DNA from: Acidimicrobiaceae bacterium
GTDB taxonomy: Bacteria > Actinomycetota > Acidimicrobiia > Acidimicrobiales > Palsa-688
DNA: 25,780 bases
NCBI GenBank assembly: GCA_003156795.1
Contig: PMHU01000204.1
Location: 450 to 26,229, forward strand
Direction: 5' to 3'
How positions within the stretch are numbered: position 1 is the stretch's first letter; every line of letters begins with the position of its first letter. Below are positions 7,396 to 15,056 of the stretch, one piece after another. A program made the translations under genes and the position numbers. The notes beneath the pieces are model-generated. The model did not search any database, was not told the DNA's origin, and saw only the letters and a program-made list of their open reading frames with translations.

Positions 7396-8601
7396 TCATC
7401 CACTCGGCTTCGTCGGGCTGAACCGCACCGGCAACGCAGCCAGGCCCGACGTCAGGCTGGTGGCTGCCCACTCCTCCGGCCCGGATTGTTCGAGGTCTGG
7501 CAGCCGGGTAAAGAGTTCGCGCAGCATGACGGTCCCCTCGGCCCGGCCGAGATGGGATCCGACGCAGAAATGGGGGCCGCCGGCGCCGAACGCGATGTGC
7601 TCGTTGGGGGAACGGCGAATGTCGAAGCGGTCGGGATCGTCGAAAACGGCGCCGTCACGGTTGCCGGAGCCGAAGTAGACGGCCACCCGTTCGCCGGCTT
7701 CGATCGCCTGGCCGGCGAGCTCGGTTCGTTCAGTGGCGACCCGTCGGATGTAGGTGACCGGCGACAGCCACCGCAGCATTTCTTCGATGGCAGCCGGGAT
7801 GAGGTCGTCGAACTCGACGCACAGTTGGCGGCGCTGGTCCGGGTGGCGGAACATTTGGAGCATCCCGCCCGAGATGAGGTTGCGCGACGTGTCGAGGCTC
7901 CCGTCGGTCAAAAGGATAAAGGTGCCGAGGAACTCGAGTTCGGTCGTGCGACGGCCGTCGATCTCGGCGTTGGCGTACATGCTGAACACGTCGTCACGCG
8001 GCGACTTGGTCTTCTCGGCGAAAACCGCCTGCCCCAGCGTGAACAGCTCCATGGCCGCGTTCACCATGGCGTCCATGCCTTTGACGTCGGGAGAGCTGTG
8101 GATGATCATCAATAGATCGTGCAGGTGTCGTCCGTCCGATCGGCTGATACCGAGGAAGTCGGCGGCGGTGTACCCCGCCATGAGGCCGGCGCACTCCTCC
8201 ACCAGGTCGCACTCGCCCCTCTCGCAGATCTCGTCGACGACGGTACGGGCGATGTCTTGCAGCGCCGGAACCCGGTGCCGGACCGCCCTCGGCATGAGGC
8301 GCGGCACGATCATCCTCCGCAACACGGCGTGCTCCGGGTCGTCCATGGCCAAGAAGTGCGGGACCATCGCCGCCGCACCATCCTCGATGGTGACAGTGGG
8401 GGCGCTCGAGAAGATGGCCGGGTTGCGCTCCACGGTACGGATGTCCTCGTATCGGGTCACCGCCCAGAACGTGCCGCCATCGGGGGCGGGATGCCGGTAC
8501 ACCGGCGCTTTCCTGCGCAGCCAGGCGTACTGATCGAAGGGATGCCCGTTCGCGAAGGATGCGGCCGAGTACAGATCGATCGACGGCGCCAGCTCGGTCA
8601 T
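7396..8601 (-). CDS. Cytochrome P450 monooxygenase
   Basis: A soluble class I bacterial P450 of 401 residues. Seen in order: C-helix H91-x-x-x-R95 (EHAVLRR), I-helix L231-TDGSLDTSRN with D237/T238 as the oxygen-activation acid-alcohol pair, E274-x-x-R277 (EEMLRW), and the heme loop FGAGGPHFCVG (338-348) with thiolate ligand C346. The I-helix has G-S-L-D-T where A-G-x-D-T is usual. The start is ATG 8601, overlapping the SDR stop by 4 bp (ATGA), so translation is probably coupled. A longer open frame upstream is only a shadow of the SDR gene. No ferredoxin or reductase is in the window, so electrons must come from elsewhere. Likely job: hydroxylation or epoxidation of the pathway substrate. Confidence 0.95.
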   Translation of the reverse strand: MTELAPSIDLYSAASFANGHPFDQYAWLRRKAPVYRHPAPDGGTFWAVTRYEDIRTVERNPAIFSSAPTVTIEDGAAAMVPHFLAMDDPEHAVLRRMIVPRLMPRAVRHRVPALQDIARTVVDEICERGECDLVEECAGLMAGYTAADFLGISRSDGRHLHDLLMIIHSSPDVKGMDAMVNAAMELFTLGQAVFAEKTKSPRDDVFSMYANAEIDGRRTTELEFLGTFILLTDGSLDTSRNLISGGMLQMFRHPDQRRQLCVEFDDLIPAAIEEMLRWLSPVTYIRRVATERTELAGQAIEAGERVAVYFGSGNRDGAVFDDPDRFDIRRSPNEHIAFGAGGPHFCVGSHLGRAEGTVMLRELFTRLPDLEQSGPEEWAATSLTSGLAALPVRFSPTKPSG

Positions 8602-9422
8602 CGGTTGGTGAACCCGGCGTCGACCGGCAGCGCCACCCCGGTCACCCACTTGGCGTCGTCGGACACCAGCCAGGCGACGGCAGCCGCCACGTCGTCGGGT
8701 TCCAGCAGGGCGACCGGCATGGGGTTGGCCAGGGCCCCGGGATCGTCGCCCACTGCGGACACGGCCCATCGGGCGAAGGCGTCGTTTTGGACCATCCCGG
8801 AGTTGACGCCCGTCGGATGGATGGTGTTGACCCGAATGTTGTGGGGCGCCAGCAAGTTGGCGTAGAAGCGCATGAGGCCGACGATGCCCGCCTTGGCCGC
8901 GGTGTATCCGTCGAGTCCGCCCCACCCGCCGACGTAGCCCTTGAGGCCGGCGGTGGAGCTGGTCAGCACGATGGCGCCGCCCCGGCCGGCGGTAATCATG
9001 TCGCCCGTGACGACCTTCAACGTGTTCCAAGTGCCGACCAGCATGAGCTCCAGCTGCCCGGAGAAGGCGGCGTCCTCATCCTGCTCAGAAGGGTAGGCGA
9101 TGCCTCCCGCGTTGGCTATGAGGACGTCCACGGAGTCAACCCGCAGCTCGGCCAGACCGGCCCGGTACGCCCGCTCCAGTGCTGCCCTGTCCCTGATGTC
9201 GGCGACCTGGGCCGACGCCCGGGCCCCTTCCTTTTCGACCAGGCCGACCGTCTCGTCCAGGTCGTCACGGGTCGCCATGGAATAGGGCAGGGAGGGGATG
9301 TCCTGGCAGACGTCCACGGCGATGATGGCGACGCCGGCCCTGGCCAAACGCAAGGCGTGGGCCCGACCTTGCCCGCGGCCCGCTCCTGTTATCAGGGCGG
9401 CCTTGCTCGTGAGACTTCTCAC
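8598..9422 (-). CDS. Mycofactocin-coupled short-chain dehydrogenase/reductase
   Basis: 274 residues with a Rossmann fold: G13-A-G-R-G-Q-G19 nucleotide loop, NAG at 104-106, S155/S156, and Y173-x-x-x-K177 catalytic pair. The diagnostic part is the insert after the second beta strand: IAVDVCQDIPSLPYSMAT followed by DDLDETV (about 34-59). This is the signature of the SDR subfamily that keeps NAD(H) bound and is re-oxidised by the peptide-derived cofactor mycofactocin. The GTG at 9422 has AAAGGAG 8 nt upstream. It lies 23 bp after the amidohydrolase and overlaps the P450 by 4 bp. Likely role: oxidation of a secondary alcohol made by the P450. The mft biosynthesis genes are not in this window. Confidence 0.9.
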   Translation of the reverse strand: MRSLTSKAALITGAGRGQGRAHALRLARAGVAIIAVDVCQDIPSLPYSMATRDDLDETVGLVEKEGARASAQVADIRDRAALERAYRAGLAELRVDSVDVLIANAGGIAYPSEQDEDAAFSGQLELMLVGTWNTLKVVTGDMITAGRGGAIVLTSSTAGLKGYVGGWGGLDGYTAAKAGIVGLMRFYANLLAPHNIRVNTIHPTGVNSGMVQNDAFARWAVSAVGDDPGALANPMPVALLEPDDVAAAVAWLVSDDAKWVTGVALPVDAGFTNR

Positions 9423-9445
9423 TTACCCGTCTCCTTTACCGATCA

Positions 9446-10636
9446 TCAACGCAGGTGGTACACGTTGGCTGCGTTGTCGTGCAGCACTTTCTGCAGGACC
9501 TCCGGCCCGAGATAGCCAAGCTTCTGGGCGATGAAGTCCTTCGGCGCCAGCGCCTCGCTCGCCGGACCGGGAGACATACTCGTTGGGTGGGGGAAGTCCG
9601 TCTCGTACAAGATGTTGTCCGGGCCGATCGTGGCCAGCGCGGCATCCAGCCCCGGGCCGTGCTCAAACCAGAAGCACCCGTAGATCTGTCGCTTGAAGTA
9701 CTCGGTCGGCAGGAGGTCGTATTCGGGATGCTCCTTCGTCACCGCGCATTCGCCCCACATCCAGTCGAGCGCCTCCAACGCGAACGTGAGCCAGCCCACC
9801 CCACTTTCGACCGAAACGAACTTCAGTCTCGGGAAGCGGTGGCACACCCCTCCCCCGATCAAGGCCGCGACCGTCTTGGCGTTGCTGACGAAGAAGGTCA
9901 CCGGAAACGACGCCCAGTTGGCGGCCGTCCCCGCCGATGGCGGCAAGAGCCCGACGCCGCTCATGTCCCCGCCGCCGATATGGAAGTTGACCGACAGCTC
10001 CATGTCCTGCGCCGCCGCCCACAAGCGGTCCCAGTGTGGATCGGCGAGGCCCGGGCTCCCGAAGTACTCAGGGCCTTGCGACATGATGATCCCGCGGTGG
10101 CCCATGGCTGCGCAGCGATGCATCTCGACGATGGCCACATCGATGTCCCAGAACGGGGTAGCCATGATCGGGATCAGCCGTTGGGGATCGGCCGAGCTCC
10201 AGTCGGTGAGGAAGTCGTTGTAGGCCTGAATGAGGGCCAGCGCCAACTCCGGGTCCCCGACGTCGGCGAATCGACCCGCGCCGAACCCGGCCACATTGGG
10301 ATAGAGGATCTGGGCGTAGATCCCGTAGCGGTCCATCAGCGCCAGCCGGTCCTGGGCCCGCCACAGCGACGGGTCGACGACGTCGAGGCTGGGCGGATGG
10401 TGGGGAGGAGCATCCTTCCACCCAGCCTGCGCCGCCGCCGCGCCTGCGCCCAGGATCTTGTCCCCCGCCACCCAGAGGTCGATCCCGAGGTTCTCGTCGC
10501 GGCGTATGTAGGGCACCCGGTCGCCCCACTTCTTGGTCGACACCCTCGACGTCCACAGGTCGTACGGCTCGATGACATGGGTGTCGGCGTCTATGACGGG
10601 GATCGAGGCCAGATCCAGTACTTGCGTTGCGCTCAT
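9446..10636 (-). CDS. Amidohydrolase-2 family metal-dependent hydrolase/decarboxylase
   Basis: 396 residues of the PF04909 type (TIM-barrel, relatives of ACMSD, gamma-resorcylate decarboxylase and ring-opening hydrolases). The N-terminal metal motif is D18-T-H20 in VIDADTHVIEP. The barrel histidine is H219 (VNFHIGGG) and the late metal or catalytic Asp is D347 in LYETDFPHP. FPRLKFVSVESGVGW before it is a family hallmark. The ATG at 10636 overlaps the CoA transferase stop by 4 bp (ATGA). Members act as decarboxylases or C-C/C-N hydrolases, and which one applies cannot be told from sequence. In this operon a hydrolytic cleavage or decarboxylation of an oxidised ring intermediate fits. Confidence 0.88.
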   Translation of the reverse strand: MSATQVLDLASIPVIDADTHVIEPYDLWTSRVSTKKWGDRVPYIRRDENLGIDLWVAGDKILGAGAAAAQAGWKDAPPHHPPSLDVVDPSLWRAQDRLALMDRYGIYAQILYPNVAGFGAGRFADVGDPELALALIQAYNDFLTDWSSADPQRLIPIMATPFWDIDVAIVEMHRCAAMGHRGIIMSQGPEYFGSPGLADPHWDRLWAAAQDMELSVNFHIGGGDMSGVGLLPPSAGTAANWASFPVTFFVSNAKTVAALIGGGVCHRFPRLKFVSVESGVGWLTFALEALDWMWGECAVTKEHPEYDLLPTEYFKRQIYGCFWFEHGPGLDAALATIGPDNILYETDFPHPTSMSPGPASEALAPKDFIAQKLGYLGPEVLQKVLHDNAANVYHLR

Positions 10637-11850
10637 GAGATGACGCCCTGCTCCTTGAGTTTGGTGATGTCCTCCCAGCTCCGGCCGAGCTCCACCAGGA
10701 CGTCTTCGGTGCTCGAACCCAACTCGGGCCCGGGAGTGAGGTCGGGTGCGAAACCATCGATCAGGACCGGGACGCTCACCAAGGGGAGGGTCGTGCCGCT
10801 CGGGTAGGTCACCGGCTTCAAGTATCCGTTGATCTTCCCTTGCTCATCTTGAAGTACTTCGGCGCAGTTTTGGATGACGGTCCACTGGCCCTCCTGTGAG
10901 TCGAGCACGGTCTTCCACGCCTCGAAGCTCCGCTTGGCAAAGACGTCGTCGAGGAACTCCACGCACTCGGTAACGTTCTGCAGGCGCTTCTCTGCGTTCT
11001 CGAAGCGCGGATCGGTCGCTAGTTCAGGAAGGCCGATCGCTTCGCAGAAGCCGGGCCAGTACCGGTCCGCCTCCAACATGGCCAGCACGACGGTTCGGCC
11101 ATCCGCGGTGCGGTAGCCGTTGGTGAGGGGATTGCCGGGACGCAGCCGGTTGCCTTTTGGCAGCTCGTCCTTACCGATCACGTGGGAGCCCACCAGGCTG
11201 GCCTGCATGGCCCACATGCCCGACGCCAGCAGGGAGGTGTCGACCAGGGCCCCTTCACCCGTCTTCTCGCGCCGGTACAAGGCGGCGGCGATCCCACCCG
11301 CCAGGTGCATCCCGGTCTGGATGTCGCCGAAAGCCGGACCCGGCATCGGGACCGGATAGCCGTAGTCGGCCGGGCTGGCAGATGAAGCCGCCGCGCTCCG
11401 AGACCAATACGAGAGGCCGTCGAAGCCGCCTTTGTCGGCGTCAGGCCCGATCGGTCCGTGGCCGGTGCCGCGGCCGTAGATGATCCGCTCGTTGCGCATG
11501 CGCACGTCGTCGACGTCGATGCCCAAGCGCCGGCGAGCCGGTCCGAGGAAGTTGGTGATGAACACGTCCGCCTGCTCTACCAGGTCCATGACCACCGCCA
11601 GGCCTTCGGGTGTCCCGACGTCCACACCGACGCTGCGCTTCCCCCGGTTGAACACCTCCCACAAGTACGTAACCCCGCCCGCACCGGGCCGGATGCCCCA
11701 CGCCGACAGCCCGCGAATCGGGTCGCCGTGCTCGGGGTGCTCGATCTTGATGACGTCGGCGCCCCAGTCGGACAGTACGGCGCCGGCGGTCGGGACCAAG
11801 CCGTACAGGGCTACCTCTACCACGCGGACACCGTCCATGACTTGGGCCAA
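10633..11850 (-). CDS. Family III CoA transferase (CaiB/BaiF type)
   Basis: 405 residues. Motifs: N-terminal VRVVEVALYGLVPTAGAVLSDWGADVIKIE, FNRGKRSVGVD, and the candidate catalytic aspartate D176 in GPAFGDIQTGM, matching the Asp that forms the acyl anhydride in formyl-CoA transferase. Family members move CoA between carboxylic acids or racemise 2-methylacyl-CoAs. The start is TTG at 11850: AGGAGG (11857-11862) lies exactly 6 nt upstream, whereas the ATG at 11838 would be 18 nt away. It is the first gene after the strong promoter at 11907-11935, leading the operon into the amidohydrolase. Likely role: making the CoA thioester of the pathway acid. Confidence 0.92.
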   Translation of the reverse strand: MAQVMDGVRVVEVALYGLVPTAGAVLSDWGADVIKIEHPEHGDPIRGLSAWGIRPGAGGVTYLWEVFNRGKRSVGVDVGTPEGLAVVMDLVEQADVFITNFLGPARRRLGIDVDDVRMRNERIIYGRGTGHGPIGPDADKGGFDGLSYWSRSAAASSASPADYGYPVPMPGPAFGDIQTGMHLAGGIAAALYRREKTGEGALVDTSLLASGMWAMQASLVGSHVIGKDELPKGNRLRPGNPLTNGYRTADGRTVVLAMLEADRYWPGFCEAIGLPELATDPRFENAEKRLQNVTECVEFLDDVFAKRSFEAWKTVLDSQEGQWTVIQNCAEVLQDEQGKINGYLKPVTYPSGTTLPLVSVPVLIDGFAPDLTPGPELGSSTEDVLVELGRSWEDITKLKEQGVIS

Positions 11851-11856
11851 CCGTCC

Positions 11857-11862
11857 CCTCCT
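11857..11862 (-). promoter_or_regulatory. Ribosome binding site that fixes a TTG start
   Basis: AGGAGG on the minus strand, 6 nt before the TTG at 11850. It argues against the in-frame ATG four codons later. Confidence 0.75.
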
Positions 11863-11906
11863 CTGTGCAGACCCGGCTCTCTGGGCCTCGATGCCAACCC
11901 GAGAGA

Positions 11907-11924
11907 ACTATATGTATATTTAGT
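11907..11924. promoter_or_regulatory. Candidate operator dyad overlapping the -10 box
   Basis: ACTATATGTATATTTAGT is an imperfect palindrome (7 of 9 half-site positions complementary). It covers the -10 hexamer and part of the spacer, where a bound repressor would block polymerase. The core TGTATA resembles sites of some FCD-type GntR regulators, and such a regulator is encoded at 6505-7332. The pairing is inferred. Confidence 0.5.
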
Positions 11925-11935
11925 AGAGTAGTCAA
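11907..11935 (-). promoter_or_regulatory. Sigma-70-type promoter of the catabolic operon
   Basis: On the minus strand, TTGACT (11930-11935) is followed by a 17-bp spacer and TATAGT (11907-11912): 5/6 matches to each box with ideal spacing. Transcription would start near 11900, leaving a ~50-nt leader before the CoA transferase. The AT-rich spacer stands out from its GC-rich surroundings. Confidence 0.7.
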
Positions 11936-12048
11936 CGTACCTTGGCGTTCGTTACGCAACAACTTGGAACATGTCCTCGTGTATAACGAGCTTTCATGGC
12001 GAAGAACTTCGTCAACTTGCTTCGGAGCGAGCCCTTAGCGGGGGGAAT

Positions 12049-13224
12049 ATGTACGATCACCGAGATCGATGCGCGATTGTCGGCATCGGCACCACGGACT
12101 TCACCAAGGCCTCGGGCCGCAGCGTCCTGACTCTCGCCACCCAGGCCGGGGCGGCCGCGATTTCGGACGCGGGCCTGGCGGCCACAGACATCGACGGGAT
12201 CGTGCGCTGCGAGCACGACGAGGTGCGGCACAACGATTTGGTCGAAACGCTCGGCACCGCCAACGTCACCTACTGGTCGTCGGTGGGAACAGGCGGCGCC
12301 GCCCCTTGCGGCATGATCGGCCAGGCAGTGGGAGCGATCATGTCCGGCCAGGCCAGGACGGTGCTGGCCTTCCGTTCTCTCAACGGCCGCTCCGGCCGGC
12401 GCTTCGGCCAGGCCGGCCGGGCCAGCCCGAGGTCTATCGGGGGCAATGGCAGCTACGACGAGTTTTTCATCCCGTACGGGTTGGCGGTGCCGGGACAGAT
12501 GTTCGCCATGATCGCCCGGCGCCACATGATCGAATTCGGCACCACCTCTGAGCACCTCGGATCGATCGCGTTGACCTGCCGCCAACGGGCGAACGCCAAC
12601 CCGAACGCCCAGATGGCCGATCGTGAGTTGAGCATGCAGGAGTATCTGACCGGCCGGCCCATATCGCTCCCCCTTCGTCTGTTCGACTTCTGTCTAGAGA
12701 CGGACGGGGCCTGCGCCGTGGTCGTCACCGACACCGAGCGGGCCCGCAACCTGCCCCACCGGCCCGCCCTGATCCGGGCCGTGGCCCAAGGAACCTCGCG
12801 CCATCCCCAGATGGGCCTTGTCTTGCCCACGTTGCTGCGGGAATCGCTTACTACGCAACCGTCCGCCGACGTCGCAGAGACCCTGTACCGGCGAGCCGGG
12901 ATGGGCCCCGAGGACATCGACGTGGCCCAGTTCTACGACTGCTTCACCATCACTGTCCTGCTGCAACTCGAGGACTACGGCTTCTGCAAGAAAGGTGAGG
13001 GAGGGCCGTTCGCGTCCGGCGGGGCGCTCGACATCGGCGGGGCCATCCCCATCAACACTTCTGGGGGGCATCTCTCCGAAGGCTACATCCACGGCATGAA
13101 CCACGTCGTCGAAGGCGTGCGCCAGATCAGGGGAACATCCAGTTCCCAAGTCGCCGGCGCTGAGACGTGTTTGGTCACTTCGGGCATCCCGGTCGCCACT
13201 AGCGCCATGATCCTGACGGCGTAG
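12049..13224 (+). CDS. Thiolase-fold lipid-transfer protein/aldolase (Ltp2-like)
   Basis: 391 residues from ATG 12049, behind a GGGGGG stretch at the usual distance; 26 extra upstream codons look non-coding. It opens with CAIVGIGTTDFTKASGRS, as in non-decarboxylating thiolase-superfamily SCP2/Ltp proteins. It lacks a classic thiolase nucleophile motif. Y296 (QFYDCFTI) and Y346 (GGHLSEGYIHG) sit in the two places where the steroid side-chain aldolase Ltp2 carries functional tyrosines, as I recall that family. Such proteins catalyse retro-aldol cleavage of beta-hydroxyacyl-CoAs when bound to a DUF35 partner, and that partner follows 4 bp downstream. Divergent from the catabolic operon. An acetyl-CoA acyltransferase role is the alternative, but the downstream DUF35 gene favours aldolase. 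Confidence 0.85.
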   Translation: MYDHRDRCAIVGIGTTDFTKASGRSVLTLATQAGAAAISDAGLAATDIDGIVRCEHDEVRHNDLVETLGTANVTYWSSVGTGGAAPCGMIGQAVGAIMSGQARTVLAFRSLNGRSGRRFGQAGRASPRSIGGNGSYDEFFIPYGLAVPGQMFAMIARRHMIEFGTTSEHLGSIALTCRQRANANPNAQMADRELSMQEYLTGRPISLPLRLFDFCLETDGACAVVVTDTERARNLPHRPALIRAVAQGTSRHPQMGLVLPTLLRESLTTQPSADVAETLYRRAGMGPEDIDVAQFYDCFTITVLLQLEDYGFCKKGEGGPFASGGALDIGGAIPINTSGGHLSEGYIHGMNHVVEGVRQIRGTSSSQVAGAETCLVTSGIPVATSAMILTA

Positions 13225-13228
13225 TCCG

Positions 13229-13633
13229 ATGGCGCCGTCTTTGATGCCCTACACCATCGATGCCGACACCGCAGGCTTCTTCGAAGCCGCCCGGGAGGGC
13301 CATCTGGTCGTTCGTAGCTGTTCGGACTGTGGCGCCAATCTGCACCCGCCGCGCCAGTACTGCCGACACTGCGGGGGCTGGAACACCCGTTGGCGGAAAC
13401 TCACGGGCCGGGCGACCCTCGTCACCTGGACCATCGTGGAGCAGCAGATGCTGCCGACCTTCGAAGTCCCCTACACCGTCGTCCTGGTCGAACCAGACGA
13501 CGCCCCCGGCGTCCGGTTCGTCGGGTCGCTACCCGGGCGAGTCGAGTCCCTGCAGGCGGGTATGGCAATGGCAGTCACCTTCGAGACCGTCGGCGACGGG
13601 GTCGTGCTACCGCAGTGGTCGCCGACCGAGTGA
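13229..13633 (+). CDS. DUF35 zinc-ribbon/OB-fold acyl-CoA-associated protein (partner of the thiolase-like aldolase)
   Basis: 134 residues. Zinc ribbon with C31-x-x-C34 and C45-x-x-C48 (CSDCG...CRHCG), then an OB-fold domain (GRATLVTWTIVEQ, PYTVVLVE, FVGSLPG, MAMAVTFE). Proteins of this architecture bind the CoA part of the substrate and complete the active site of Ltp2-like aldolases. The ATG at 13229 is 4 bp past the thiolase-like stop, so the pair is one operon and probably one heteromeric complex. Length and order (aldolase first, DUF35 second) match known stand-alone DUF35 partners. Confidence 0.9.
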   Translation: MAPSLMPYTIDADTAGFFEAAREGHLVVRSCSDCGANLHPPRQYCRHCGGWNTRWRKLTGRATLVTWTIVEQQMLPTFEVPYTVVLVEPDDAPGVRFVGSLPGRVESLQAGMAMAVTFETVGDGVVLPQWSPTE

Positions 13634-13682
13634 GCCACACCGGCCTTCAAGTGGAGCTCGGCTGCACGCGACGACCAGCGGG

Positions 13683-13946
13683 TCACCCCACCGTGGCGGC
13701 GGCCTCGGCGAAGATCACCTGGAGTTCGTCGGCGGATGGCCTCACCAGATCGATGACGGTATCGACTTCTGCTTGCTCGTCAGCGGAGGCGGCTTCTTGG
13801 ACGGCATCTATTGCCAAGGCCAACCGGTCGCCTTCGGCGAAGCCCTTGTCGATTTGTGCAAACGGCGCCGGGTAGTCACTTTCCGCCAGGGACCGAAGGA
13901 TTCGGTGGGCGGCGGCTGCGCTAAGCGGCTGGTTGACGATGCTCAT
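13683..13946 (-). CDS. Small acidic hypothetical protein, 87 aa
   Basis: Not recognised. MSIVNQPLSAAAAHRILRSL starts a mostly helical, acidic protein with DADEQAE-type stretches and no Cys, TM or signal. The third codon position is GC-rich, as in real genes here. The ATG at 13946 has GGGAG about 9 nt upstream. It converges on the DUF35 gene 49 bp away. A regulator or adaptor is possible, but nothing in it shows a function. Confidence 0.6.
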   Translation of the reverse strand: MSIVNQPLSAAAAHRILRSLAESDYPAPFAQIDKGFAEGDRLALAIDAVQEAASADEQAEVDTVIDLVRPSADELQVIFAEAAATVG

Positions 13947-14346
13947 TAACTTGATCTCCCGGTGTCAGTGGTCGCCCTTCGGCGTACTGAGACCAGGATT
14001 CCGAACCGGTCCCAACGGGCGACCTGTATTCGGCACAACATCCGCCCAATGGCCTCCTCGCAACCCGTTGTCGAAACCGCGAGCTCTTGAGCCCGATCGG
14101 CCATGATGCGTGGTCTTTGTCGCGGAGCAACACGCCGCGCCTTAGATCGTCGGACTGGCGTTCCACTCTTTAGGCGAACCTGCTCGACACCGTTCACTTC
14201 ATAGACGTGCAAGCGCCTGTGTCTGCGATTGATATATCGCGTGGGCGGCCATGTCGGGACATAGTACGATTTGTCCGTTTCTTAGGGGCGAAGTGTCGTA
14301 GCCTGACTGCCGTGGATCGACTGCTGTCGGCCGAGGATGTAGGACC
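13947..14346. other. 400-bp intergenic region between divergent genes
   Basis: No convincing gene. It holds the ribosome site of the 87-aa gene at its left end and a short dyad GCGAT-6 nt-ATCGC at 14225-14240 around TGATAT. A minus-strand frame (88 codons, TTG start at 14212) ends on the next ATG, but its codon use looks non-coding. Confidence 0.5.
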
Positions 14347-14832
14347 GTGACGACCAACGCCGCCCCTGTCGGCGGACCGCCCTCGTTTCGGATAGCCCGA
14401 CTTGACGATCACGACTCTGCCCGTCTGCTTGCTGACTATGAGGCCGAACTCGCCCGCCACGGCATCGTGCTCGACCGTGACGAGGGCGGCGGCGTCGGGG
14501 TAGAGGAGATGCTCGCGCCGCAAGGCGTTTTCCTGCTCGTCGAACTCGATAACACGACCGTCGCGTGCGGGGGAATCCGTCGTCTCAGCGACGACATGGC
14601 CGAGGTCAAACGCATGTACGTCGCTCCCACGGCGCGCCGGCGTGGCGTCGGCCGCGTTCTGCTGGCCCGGCTCGAGGACGAAGCACGTGTACTTGGCTGT
14701 CGACTGGCGCGGCTCGACACCGGACGGCGGATGGTGGCCGCTCTTACGCTGTACAAAGCGGCTGGGTACCGGCAAATCCCCGACTACAACGGCAACCCGC
14801 ACGCAGGACATTGGATGGAGAAAGCCCTCTAA
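14347..14832 (+). CDS. GNAT-family N-acetyltransferase
   Basis: 161 residues. Acetyl-CoA binding motif A is clear: EVKRMYVAPTARRRGVGRVL (V-x-P-x-x-R-x-x-G-x-G), preceded by the beta-4 strand ACGGIRRLSDDMAE and followed by ARLDTGRRMVAALTLYKAAGY, the motif B region. It transfers an acetyl group from acetyl-CoA to an amine; the substrate is not predictable. The GTG at 14347 has AGGA upstream. It has its own position between divergent and tandem genes, and no operon partner is obvious. Confidence 0.9.
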   Translation: MTTNAAPVGGPPSFRIARLDDHDSARLLADYEAELARHGIVLDRDEGGGVGVEEMLAPQGVFLLVELDNTTVACGGIRRLSDDMAEVKRMYVAPTARRRGVGRVLLARLEDEARVLGCRLARLDTGRRMVAALTLYKAAGYRQIPDYNGNPHAGHWMEKAL

Positions 14833-15056
14833 GAACAAGCTATTGGGCGCAATGAGCTGGCCGCCGTACACGAACCGACACCAGGTCGGAGATGGCCCAT
14901 CACGTGGACTACGAAGGGCGACCTCCACCCGCTGTTGTAGAACCACCGTTTGGCCCGAGCGAACCGCCAGATACTCCGTTGAATCCGGCACCGGCGCCAA
15001 AGGCCTAACTCCGGTGCGGGCCTCATACACGATCGAGCCTCGACGAATAGCGGGAG

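Noticed and set aside
8602..9030. N-terminal extension of the P450 frame
   Set aside because: The residues are Arg/Gly-rich shadow sequence of the SDR gene on the same strand in another frame; the P450 proper begins at ATG 8601.
9455..10807. 450-codon plus-strand frame opposite the amidohydrolase
   Set aside because: Shadow of a well-conserved metal hydrolase; rich in Arg, Pro and Gly with no motif.
11941..12048. Plus-strand promoter for the thiolase-like gene using TATAAC at 11982
   Set aside because: No acceptable -35 box at 16-18 bp; TTGGAA is only 12 bp away.
13946..14212. 88-codon minus-strand frame whose TAA overlaps the ATG of the 87-aa gene (basic/acidic pair, toxin-antitoxin-like)
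   Set aside because: TTG start with no ribosome site, third codon positions not GC-rich, and no recognisable domain. The downstream gene has its own ribosome site, so coupling is not needed.
14194..15030. 278-codon minus-strand frame across the GNAT gene
   Set aside because: The GNAT gene on the plus strand has clear acetyl-CoA motifs; the minus frame shows no domain.
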